Shown: piece after piece, positions 7,926 through 14,167 of the stretch
How the letters are laid out: every line of letters starts with the position of its first letter
Position numbering within the stretch: position 1 is the stretch's first letter
DNA from: Fusobacteriaceae bacterium UBA2433
GTDB lineage: Bacteria > Fusobacteriota > Fusobacteriia > Fusobacteriales > Fusobacteriaceae
Direction of reading: 5' to 3'
NCBI GenBank assembly: GCA_002342785.1
Contig: DDQV01000169.1
Span: 1 to 14,174, forward strand
Length of the DNA stretch: 14,174 bases
Notes under the pieces: generated by a model
Database searches by the model: none
What the model was told of the DNA's origin: nothing
The model's input: only the letters and a program-made list of their open reading frames with translations
Position numbers and translations under genes: made by a program

Positions 7926-7931
7926 AAGGAG
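7926..7931 (+). promoter_or_regulatory. Ribosome-binding site that fixes the HD-GYP gene start at 7938
   Basis: AAGGAG with 6-nt spacing to ATG 7938 is the only good Shine-Dalgarno upstream of the HD-GYP frame. The later in-frame candidates, TTG 8082 and ATG 8121, have either AAGGGG placed too close or no ribosome-binding site at all. Confidence 0.6.
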
Positions 7932-7937
7932 TATTAT

Positions 7938-9224
7938 ATGAATATGAAATTGAAGCCATCCTTTAAAATTATTTTGTATTATATGTCATTTGGATTTGTT
8001 TGAATAATATTTTCTGATAAAATTCTTTGTCTGACAATTGAAAATCTATATCTTAGACATACAATTCAAACATATAAGGGGTTGTTTTTTATAATATTTA
8101 CCTCACTTTTATTGTTTAAAATGATTGAAGGTCAATTGAAAAAAGATGTGAAAATTGAAGAACTCATAATAAAAAAAGATTTAAGATTTGAACAAATAAA
8201 CAACAATATGAACCATCTCTTCGACCTTTCTATGAAGATGCTAAGCCCAATAGGATATGAAGACAGAGAATTTATAAAACGAATATTCAAGATTGCATCT
8301 TCTATATCTCAAGGTAGTAACTTTGGGAGTGCATATATTATAGATAATCATGAAATAGAGTTTATAGATTCCTTTGGTTTAGGTTTAAAGGAATTAAATG
8401 AAATAAAAAGTGAGATAAAGATGTGTAAAAATTCTCCAGAAAAAATAGTTTTATATAGATACTCATATCTAAAAACCATTAAAGAATCTATCTATGTCGG
8501 TATATATCAAGATAAAAAACTTGTTGGTGGTTTTAGTCTACATATTGATAATGACTCAAAAAAAACTTATAATGAAGATATTATAAGTAGGATACAAATG
8601 GTTCAAACTTTTTCAAATGGACTCTATAGAATAAAAAAATACGAAGATTATAAATTAATATTACAAAATGATATCGTACAGTCTTTTATAACAGCATTAG
8701 AATTTCATGATAACTATACAAAGGGTCATTCTGATCTCGTTGCAGTTTATTCTATGCAGATAGGTAGAGAGTTAAAATTAGAAAAACATCAACTTGAAGA
8801 TCTCTATTGGGCTGCTTTGATGCATGATATTGGAAAAATAATAATTCCTATTAATATCCTCAATAAAACAGGAAAACTAAGTGATTCGGAATTTGACCTT
8901 ATAAAGAAACATCCAAAAATAGGATTTGAAATAATCTCAAAAAGTGAAACATTGAAAAAAATAGCAAAATATGTTTTATTTCATCATGAACGTTGGGATG
9001 GAATGGGATATCCAAATAAATTAAAGGGAAATGAAATTCCATTACTATCTCAAATTATATCTGTAGCAGATTCATGGCATGCTATGACATCTGAAAGACC
9101 ATATAAAGATAAATTAAATAAAGAAGAGGCAATAAAGGAACTAATAAGAAATAGAGGTACACAATTTTCTCCTAATATTGTAGATACCTTTATTAAAATA
9201 TTAGAAAAAAATATCTCAAAATAA
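7938..9224 (+). CDS. Membrane-anchored HD-GYP domain protein (predicted cyclic-di-GMP phosphodiesterase), interrupted by an in-frame TGA
   Basis: From ATG 7938 the frame covers 428 residues if the TGA at 8001-8003 (codon 22) is counted. Without read-through the main open part runs from about 8004. The N-terminus has two helices: a first one around YYMSFGFV-stop-IIFSD and a second around KGLFFIIFTSLLLF (about 46-59). They match a common two-helix anchor with conserved W-I-x-F-S-D and Q-T-x-K-G, so TGA replaces the Trp. Residues about 95-235 resemble a GAF-like sensor, with low certainty. The HD-GYP domain (about 245-425) has GHS (His264), MHDIGK (His296-Asp297), HHERWDGMGYP (349-359) and SVADSW (Asp378). 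These metal and GYP residues suggest hydrolysis of cyclic-di-GMP at the inner face of the membrane. It lies 43 nt before a diguanylate cyclase gene. It may be a nonsense pseudogene, a gene tolerating UGA read-through, or contain a sequencing error. Confidence 0.75.
8001..8003 (+). other. In-frame TGA at the conserved Trp codon of the HD-GYP protein
   Basis: The codon series GGA TTT GTT TGA ATA ATA TTT TCT GAT keeps the expected family motif on both sides of the stop, with TGA where Trp (TGG) is expected. A single G-to-A change at 8003 explains it. The same gene uses TGG for three later Trp residues (in YWAALMHD, ERWDGMG and DSWHAM). Confidence 0.8.
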
Positions 9225-9267
9225 AAAATACTATCTAAGCATATATATCACACTAAAGGAGGATTCT

Positions 9268-10914
9268 ATGAAAAAAATATTATTAATCTTATTATTTCTA
9301 TCTTCTTTTTCATCTATTTATTCTGTAGAAAATAAAAATATTTTAGTTATTAACTCATATCATCCTGGTTTAGAGTGGGAAGATAGGATTACTAGCGGAA
9401 TCAAAGACATCTTAATCCCAGATAACTTTAACATAACCTTTGAATATTTAGATGCTAAAAGAAATTTTGATGAAAAACACTTTAATAAGTTAGCACGTCT
9501 ATATGGTGAAAAAGCTAAATCGACAAACTTTAGAGCTATCATAGTTTGTGATAATGTGGCTTTAGACTTCATAATTAAATATGGACCTCAATTTTTTCCA
9601 GACCTTCCCATTATATTTTGTGGAATAAATGATTTTATTGAAAATACTTTTGGAGACAAGAAAAATATCTATGGTATATTAGAAAATGCAGACCATCAAA
9701 AGAACTTAGATCTTATTTTAAATTTACATAAAGATAAAAAAAAGATCCTTATAATAAATGATAATACCGTTACAGGAAAAGCAATTAGAAAAGAATTAGA
9801 AAGAATTATTCCTAGCTATAAATCAAAAATTGAAACTGAAATATTTTCTGATTTTTCCATGGAAGAACTAAAAAATAAAGTTAAAAACCTAGATCCCCAA
9901 ACAATTATCTATCTTTTAGTTGTAAATAGAGATCGATTAGGTAAATTTATATCTTATAACGATGGAATCAAGGAGATAGTTGAAGTGTCTAAAAATCCTA
10001 TCTATGGAGCATGGGATTTTTATTTAAATAAAGGAATAGTAGGAGGAAATATTGTAAGTGGTTATCAACAAGGGATTGAGGCAGGAATACTCTTAAAAGA
10101 TGTTTTAAATAATAGGTATAGGGAATATTCAAGATTTTTTAAAGAGGGCGAAACAAAGTATATGTTTGATTACAAGGAGCTAAAAAAATTCGATATCTCC
10201 ATATCTTCACTACCTAAAAATAGTATTATAATCAATGAACCAGAAACTTTTACTTATAAATACAACACTCAAATTTTAATCTTTAGTTTTTTAATTGTGA
10301 TGCTATTAATTATAGGTATTTTATTTAAACAAAAAAATGAAAAAATACTGAGAAATATGGTCTTAGAAAAAACATCCCATCTAAATGAATTAAATAAAAA
10401 ATTAGAACAGCTCTCTAGTATAGATTTTCTAACTACCCTCTACAACCGTAGATATTTTAATGAACAATTAGAAAAAGATTGGAATATTTTTAAAAATAAA
10501 AAATTACCCCTCTCAATTATAATGATCGATGTAGATCATTTTAAAAAATATAACGATACCTATGGTCACTTACCAGGAGATCTTTGTCTTCAAAGACTTG
10601 CAAAATCATTTTTAATGACTTTAGATCCTTATTCTGCAACTGTTACACGTTATGGAGGGGAAGAATTTACAATTATTCTCAATGAAAATCTTGATATAAC
10701 TAAGATAATTTCAAAAGAAATTATAAAAAATGTAAGAGATTTAAAAATACCTCATTCTGGTACTTCTATAGGTGTTGTCACAGTAAGCGTAGGTGTAGGA
10801 ATAGGTGTTCCAAATGACAATATAAAAACTAGAGATTTAGTTAAACTTTCAGATGATGCTCTCTATGAAAGTAAAAATAGTGGTAGAAATAAATACACTA
10901 TAAAATATATGTAA
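9268..10914 (+). CDS. Diguanylate cyclase with periplasmic ABC-substrate-binding-like sensor domain
   Basis: This 548-residue protein starts with a signal-like hydrophobic segment (about 3-19). A periplasmic region (about 22-325) beginning ILVINSYHPGLEWEDRITSG resembles the ABC_sub_bind/TrpX-like binding-protein fold. One membrane helix follows at about 336-353, then a short coiled-coil-like linker (355-382) and a GGDEF domain (about 385-548). The catalytic loop reads RYGGEEF (461-467) with Asp421 and GHLPGD (433-438) in place, so synthesis of cyclic-di-GMP from two GTP is expected. The usual inhibitory I-site RxxD before the loop is absent (PYSA instead), suggesting no classical product inhibition. 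AAAGGAGGA precedes the ATG. It lies 43 nt after the HD-GYP gene, so a synthase/hydrolase pair in one transcript is likely. The ligand sensed in the periplasm is unknown. Confidence 0.88.
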   Translation: MKKILLILLFLSSFSSIYSVENKNILVINSYHPGLEWEDRITSGIKDILIPDNFNITFEYLDAKRNFDEKHFNKLARLYGEKAKSTNFRAIIVCDNVALDFIIKYGPQFFPDLPIIFCGINDFIENTFGDKKNIYGILENADHQKNLDLILNLHKDKKKILIINDNTVTGKAIRKELERIIPSYKSKIETEIFSDFSMEELKNKVKNLDPQTIIYLLVVNRDRLGKFISYNDGIKEIVEVSKNPIYGAWDFYLNKGIVGGNIVSGYQQGIEAGILLKDVLNNRYREYSRFFKEGETKYMFDYKELKKFDISISSLPKNSIIINEPETFTYKYNTQILIFSFLIVMLLIIGILFKQKNEKILRNMVLEKTSHLNELNKKLEQLSSIDFLTTLYNRRYFNEQLEKDWNIFKNKKLPLSIIMIDVDHFKKYNDTYGHLPGDLCLQRLAKSFLMTLDPYSATVTRYGGEEFTIILNENLDITKIISKEIIKNVRDLKIPHSGTSIGVVTVSVGVGIGVPNDNIKTRDLVKLSDDALYESKNSGRNKYTIKYM

Positions 10915-10923
10915 TTAAAAGAT

Positions 10924-10955
10924 AAAGGTTTGAGTTAAATTTAACTCAAACCTTT
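10924..10955 (+). terminator. Perfect 32-nt palindromic bidirectional terminator
   Basis: AAAGGTTTGAGTTAAA (10924-10939) is directly followed by its exact reverse complement (10940-10955). On the + strand TTTTATTCTTTATATTTT follows; on the - strand ATCTTTTAATT follows. It ends the GGDEF gene, and its last base overlaps the stop codon of the convergent methyltransferase gene, so it probably serves both directions. Confidence 0.85.
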
Positions 10956-12490
10956 TATTCTTTATATTTTAAATCAAAAAAATATCTATCTATTAATTTT
11001 TGAGTTTTCCCATCATAATGTTCTATCTGATCTTTTACTAACTTCTCAATATAGGCTATCTCTTCCATATTTTTTGGATAGTATATGGGAGTTTCCTTTA
11101 AAGGAGTGGCATAGAGTTCTAGATTATCTCCCTTCATCTTTCCATTGTATTTAAACCAATCATAAAAAACTTTAGAATTTAAATAACCCAAGACATAAAA
11201 TAAATTCACATCTTTTTTCTTTGGAGTAAGATAATATATATCAGCACTTCCATAAAATTCTTTCTCTGAATATGAAAATTTATTTATTTTAGATCTCTGT
11301 CTCCCTATTATTTTTGGTATATTAAATATCTTTTCATCCCTTGCCCACTGAAGTTCCCACCAATTAATAATAGATTTAAAAACCTCTCTTCTCTTACTCA
11401 AACGCTCCTTATAAGGGGTTAAATGTTTAAGTAATTTTTCATCTATAGCAACCTTATAATCTAAATAAAGGATCCAATATTTATTTAGATCATAGGAATA
11501 TTGATCTATATCTTTATTTTTATAAAATGGTTTTAAGTATTCACGATATTCTTCTTCATAGGTTTTAAAGATAAAAGCTTTATCATAACCACTAACTATT
11601 CCTTGATTTATATTTAGGAGTTCACCTAAAAGATGTGTTCTTTTATTGTAAATCTTATTTAAACGCTCTAAACTATCCTCATTTGCTAATATAATCTTAT
11701 CTTTATAATTGTAAATCTTATTACTATCTATAAAATATCTTTCCCTCTGATCTATAATTTCTAATCTACACTCTACTTTGTCTTTTACCAGTGTAAAAAC
11801 AACATTGTGTTGCCCTATAGCATCTTCAAAAACAGATCTATTGTAATTATTTATATATTTAAAAGTCATATTTTTTTTTATTTTATCCCTTAATTTTTTT
11901 GCATGATCGGCTTTAAACCAATAATTTGTCGTTATATAAGTTAAAACTCCCCCATCTTTAAGAGCATCTATCCCCTTTTCAATAAAAAAATAGGAGTAGT
12001 CCATCTTTCCCTCATAATTTTCCCTTCCAAATTCATGTTTTTTCATATCTTCAAAGATCTCTTTATTATTTTTTTCACCAAAATAAGGTGGGTTTCCTAA
12101 AATAATATCGTAAGTTTCATCTATATTTCTTAAAAGGGAATTTACCTCTATTAAATCTATTTTTTTTCTTTTAATATCATATTTATTTAACATCTTCAAA
12201 ATATTTTTTCTACATATCAACAACGCTTTCTTATCTATATCATACCCTCTAACCCATAATCTATTATATGTGTATTCTCCTAATTTTTCCTTATACAACT
12301 CCATAATAGTTTCTAATAGAGGTAATAGAAGATTTCCAGTACCACACGAAAGATCAGCACATCTAAGATTATCAAATTTAAACCTACTATAATCACCATT
12401 AAAATATATATTTAAACTTTTATCTATCATCTCTCTAGCTATATAATCTGGTGTATATACTTTAAAATTTGTTCTACTATTTATATCCAC
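10955..12490 (-). CDS. Adenine-specific DNA methyltransferase, TaqI/Eco57I-like (solitary)
   Basis: This 511-residue protein transfers a methyl group from S-adenosylmethionine to adenine N6 in DNA. It shows FKVYTPDYIAREMID (9-23), SAM-binding motif I ADLSCGTGN (45-53), GYDID (82-86), and catalytic motif IV NPPY (133-136). The C-terminal half (about 285-500) contains NINQGIVSGYDKAFIF and LGYLNSKVFYDWF, typical of the target-recognition region in TaqI-like enzymes. The start is GTG at 12490-12488: AGGAGG (12500-12495, - strand) lies 4 nt upstream, and the next in-frame ATG (Met21) would cut off the conserved N-terminus. It is convergent with the GGDEF gene and has no restriction endonuclease, specificity subunit or helicase nearby. 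It could be an orphan regulatory methylase, the remains of a restriction-modification system, or a dual-activity enzyme, although no nuclease motif is evident. The target sequence cannot be read from the protein. Confidence 0.87.
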   Translation of the reverse strand: MDINSRTNFKVYTPDYIAREMIDKSLNIYFNGDYSRFKFDNLRCADLSCGTGNLLLPLLETIMELYKEKLGEYTYNRLWVRGYDIDKKALLICRKNILKMLNKYDIKRKKIDLIEVNSLLRNIDETYDIILGNPPYFGEKNNKEIFEDMKKHEFGRENYEGKMDYSYFFIEKGIDALKDGGVLTYITTNYWFKADHAKKLRDKIKKNMTFKYINNYNRSVFEDAIGQHNVVFTLVKDKVECRLEIIDQRERYFIDSNKIYNYKDKIILANEDSLERLNKIYNKRTHLLGELLNINQGIVSGYDKAFIFKTYEEEYREYLKPFYKNKDIDQYSYDLNKYWILYLDYKVAIDEKLLKHLTPYKERLSKRREVFKSIINWWELQWARDEKIFNIPKIIGRQRSKINKFSYSEKEFYGSADIYYLTPKKKDVNLFYVLGYLNSKVFYDWFKYNGKMKGDNLELYATPLKETPIYYPKNMEEIAYIEKLVKDQIEHYDGKTQKLIDRYFFDLKYKE

Positions 12491-12494
12491 TGAT

Positions 12495-12500
12495 CCTCCT
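12495..12500 (-). promoter_or_regulatory. Ribosome-binding site supporting the GTG start of the methyltransferase
   Basis: On the - strand AAAAAGGAGG is followed by ATCA and then GTG GAT ATA AAT. This strong Shine-Dalgarno is the reason for preferring GTG 12490 as the start. Confidence 0.7.
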
Positions 12501-12635
12501 TTTTATAAAACAATTTATTTTAATTATCAAAAATTTTATAAATTAATTTATCGTCTATTTTTTTATAAATCCTTTCACGCAGTATATATCCAGTTACTGA
12601 TTTTTTTCACTAAAAATTTCAGTATAATCAATATA

Positions 12636-12803
12636 TTATTTTTTGAGTTTATATTTTTTTATAAGTTCATTATTTTTCAATATATATTTTCTTAAAATTA
12701 TTTCTAATTCACTTGTTAATAAAATTTTATTTTTATTTATTATCTCTGCTATCCAACTTATACCTGAATTTAAAAATGAACTTCCTATACCAGTTTTGTT
12801 TAA
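12636..12803 (-). pseudogene. Possible remnant of a small - strand coding sequence
   Basis: Read on the - strand, 55 codons are open from 12803 to TAA at 12638-12636. They give a normal-looking amphipathic protein end containing TGIGSSFLNSGISWIAEI and later LTSELEIILRKYI. No ATG, GTG or TTG lies near the open end; two stops (TAA TAA) precede it. An ATG in another frame (12817-12815) gives only MKYNN before stopping, and sits too close to its AGGAG to be well used. A frameshift near 12803-12810 joining the two would give a protein of about 60 residues. I do not recognise the family, and in AT-rich DNA an open frame of this length can arise by chance. Confidence 0.22.
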
Positions 12804-12845
12804 TTATTATACTTCATTCTCCTTTTTTAACTTCTTTACCTTATA

Positions 12846-12854
12846 AGTATACCA
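12846..12854 (-). promoter_or_regulatory. Possible - strand extended -10 promoter upstream of the methyltransferase gene
   Basis: On the - strand TGG plus TATACT (TATACT at 12851-12846) forms an extended -10 like that at 7789-7797. No clear -35 is seen. A transcript would run through the remnant frame and reach the methyltransferase gene after a leader of about 350 nt. Another TATACT at about 12587-12582 (- strand) is closer to the gene and could be the real one. Confidence 0.3.
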
Positions 12855-12903
12855 TTAATTTTTATCAAAAAAAAGTTACTATACTATATATTTTTATCAA
12901 AAG

Positions 12904-13033
12904 CTTGGTAAATATGAGTTAGTTCTTAATAACTCACTTCCCAAGAAGCCCCCTTCTTAAGCCGTTTTCATAGGCTAGGTGGGGGAGTATGTCACTTTAA
13001 AGTTCCATATTTAATATATCTTCTTGGGTTTTT
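12904..13033 (+). mobile_element. Orphan IS200/IS605-type right-end or omega-RNA-like structured element, no transposase
   Basis: This patch is clearly richer in G and C than its surroundings. Its core GAAGCCCCC (12945-12953) ... GGTGGGGGAGTATGTCAC (12978-12995) matches from memory the layout at the 3' ends of IS605-family tnpB elements. There, a C-rich/G-rich hairpin is followed by a TTCAC- or GTCAA-like tip that TnpA cuts. Visible pairings are CCCCC/GGGGG (12949-12953 with 12981-12985) enclosing AGCC/GGCT (12960-12963 with 12973-12976), and a long-range 9-bp CCCAAGAAG/CTTCTTGGG (12940-12948 with 13020-13028) followed by T5. There is also GAGTTA/TAACTC (12916-12921 with 12930-12935) inside CTTGG/CCAAG. 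The palindrome ACTTTAAAGT (12994-13003) follows the tip. No tnpA or tnpB is present, so it would be a decayed end, a PATE-like miniature element, or a stand-alone RNA. A structured RNA or terminator unrelated to IS605 is the alternative. Confidence 0.45.
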
Positions 13034-13112
13034 AGTGCAATAGTTATAAAAAATAATATATTTTAACTTTTCATAATCATTTTTCTATTAAAGGAAAGAT
13101 TAAAAAATAAAG

Positions 13113-13180
13113 TATAACTTATATTATATAGACAAAATATAACTTTTATTTTCCAATGCCAGAATTTATTTTTATAACTT
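13113..13180 (+). repeat. Three TATAACTT direct repeats upstream of the lipoprotein gene
   Basis: TATAACTT occurs at 13113-13120, 13138-13145 and 13173-13180 within the 92 bases before ATG 13205, and TAGTTATA (the inverse orientation) is near 13041. They could be regulator sites or -10-like elements. AT-rich composition makes chance recurrence plausible, and no certain promoter can be picked. Confidence 0.3.
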
Positions 13181-13204
13181 AATTTTATTAAAAGGAGGAG
13201 ATCA

Positions 13205-13972
13205 ATGAAGAAATTTGGATTCATAATGTTTTTGATGTTAATAGTTATGGGATGCTCTCATGAAAATATTAGAAATAATAATATGATGGGAGAGGTTAGT
13301 TTGAAAAGTAAAATATTACCACTAACAGTAGATGGTGAAACATATAATAATTATCTGGTTTATAAAGATTTAGGAGGGAAAAAATCTCCTGGTATCTTAC
13401 TTATCCATCACTATCTAGGATTGGATGAAGTAACAAAAAACAACGCTAAAAGATATGCCAAACTAGGTTATGTTGTTTTAGCTATGGATATGTATGGGAG
13501 TAATGTAACAATAACAAATCATCAAGAAGCAGGTAAAATATCAGGATTTTATAGGAATAATAGAGAGATAATGAGAGATAGAGTAGAAAATGCTTTGAAT
13601 CTTTTAAAGTCAAACAAAATGGTAGATAATAATAGAATTGCTATGATTGGTTATTGTTTTGGAGGAGATTCTGTAATTGATTACCAACTCTATAAAGACG
13701 AGGCTCAATTAGGAATATCATTTCATGGATTTTACACAACGCCACTTATAAATAATAAATTAAATGGAAAATTACAGATTCACCACGGTGAGATTGATTT
13801 AGTTTCTAAAATAGAAGAATATAAAAGATTTATAGAAGCTCAACCATCTACAGAAGCCTATCTTTATAGTAAATCAGGTCATGGTTTTACTACTCCAGGA
13901 AAAGGTTATAATCTTGAAGCTGATAATTTATCATTTGAAAGAAGTATAGAATTTTTAAAAAATAATTTATAA
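13205..13972 (+). CDS. Dienelactone-hydrolase-family alpha/beta-hydrolase lipoprotein
   Basis: This 255-residue protein begins with a lipoprotein signal peptide: MKK, a hydrophobic run and IVMGC, placing the lipid-modified Cys at residue 17. The mature protein should be anchored on the outer side of the inner membrane or on the outer membrane. The hydrolase domain (about 35-255) has GILLIHHYLGLDE (63-75), LGYVVLAMDMYG (87-98), and the nucleophile elbow GYCFGGD (149-155) with Cys151. HHGEIDLV (193-200) carries Asp198 and SGHGF (224-228) carries His226. Together these form the Cys-Asp-His triad of dienelactone hydrolases. The family hydrolyses lactones and small esters; the actual substrate here is unknown. 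AGGAGG before the ATG and a downstream terminator suggest a single-gene transcript. An exported, lipid-anchored member with a Cys nucleophile is less common than the cytoplasmic enzymes. Confidence 0.87.
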   Translation: MKKFGFIMFLMLIVMGCSHENIRNNNMMGEVSLKSKILPLTVDGETYNNYLVYKDLGGKKSPGILLIHHYLGLDEVTKNNAKRYAKLGYVVLAMDMYGSNVTITNHQEAGKISGFYRNNREIMRDRVENALNLLKSNKMVDNNRIAMIGYCFGGDSVIDYQLYKDEAQLGISFHGFYTTPLINNKLNGKLQIHHGEIDLVSKIEEYKRFIEAQPSTEAYLYSKSGHGFTTPGKGYNLEADNLSFERSIEFLKNNL

Positions 13973-13994
13973 CAAAATTCTAAAATTTATTTTT

Positions 13995-14032
13995 AGAGAG
14001 ATAATAATTCAAAAATTATTATCTTTTTTTTT
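13995..14032 (+). terminator. Intrinsic terminator of the lipoprotein gene
   Basis: AGATAATAATT (13999-14009) pairs with AATTATTATCT (14014-14024) around a CAAA loop. The stem can extend outward by A-T and G-T pairs, and nine Ts end at 14032. Confidence 0.88.
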
Positions 14033-14094
14033 ACTCATTTTATATGGATATAGATAGAAAAAAATTCTAAAACAATTTTAGTTTTTAAATCTAG

Positions 14095-14141
14095 TATAAT
14101 ATTCCTAAAGATAGATTTTTTTCATTTATCTATGGTATATT
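14095..14141 (+). promoter_or_regulatory. Promoter-like motifs for a gene beyond the right edge
   Basis: TATAAT at 14095-14100 and an extended -10-like TGG-TATATT at 14133-14141 lie between the terminator and the final Shine-Dalgarno. The second is better placed and matches the TGGTATAnT pattern at 7789 and at 12854-12846 (- strand). No good -35 is seen for either. CTAAAA-CAA-TTTTAG (14067-14081) is a small hairpin that could be an operator or a weak terminator. Confidence 0.4.
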
Positions 14142-14167
14142 ATAAAAGAGTTTTATAATAAATATTT

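Larger units (their letters stand above)
12491..13204. other. 714-base region without a convincing intact gene
   Basis: This gap between the divergent methyltransferase and lipoprotein genes is the longest non-coding stretch. Two + strand frames of about 68 residues (12643-12846 and 12713-12922) are poor in charged residues, lack ribosome-binding sites and read like AT-rich noise. It contains a possible decayed - strand frame, a possible - strand promoter, a GC-richer structured patch at about 12904-13033, and three short direct repeats, each listed separately. CAGTATA (12580) and TTACTG (12594) form a loose inverted repeat, 12580-12599, before the methyltransferase gene. Its meaning is unclear. 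Confidence 0.6.

Noticed and set aside
7798..7937. Cyclic-di-GMP riboswitch in the leader of the HD-GYP/GGDEF unit
   Set aside because: The leader is almost pure A/T and has none of the conserved GEMM stems or the G-C-rich core I would expect.
8001..8003. Selenocysteine at the TGA codon
   Set aside because: The family position is Trp, not Cys, and no SECIS-like hairpin is evident just downstream.
8082..9224. TTG 8082 as the true start of the HD-GYP protein
   Set aside because: AAGGGG is almost touching the TTG, and the frame upstream encodes a recognisable first helix with a strong Shine-Dalgarno at 7926 and ATG at 7938.
12643..12922. Two overlapping + strand frames of about 68 residues in the intergenic region
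   Set aside because: They lack ribosome-binding sites, are dominated by F, L, I, N, S and Y from T-rich DNA, and oppose a slightly better - strand frame.
12904..13033. CRISPR array or toxin-antitoxin RNA
   Set aside because: There are no evenly spaced direct repeats with unique spacers; the patch is made of hairpins.
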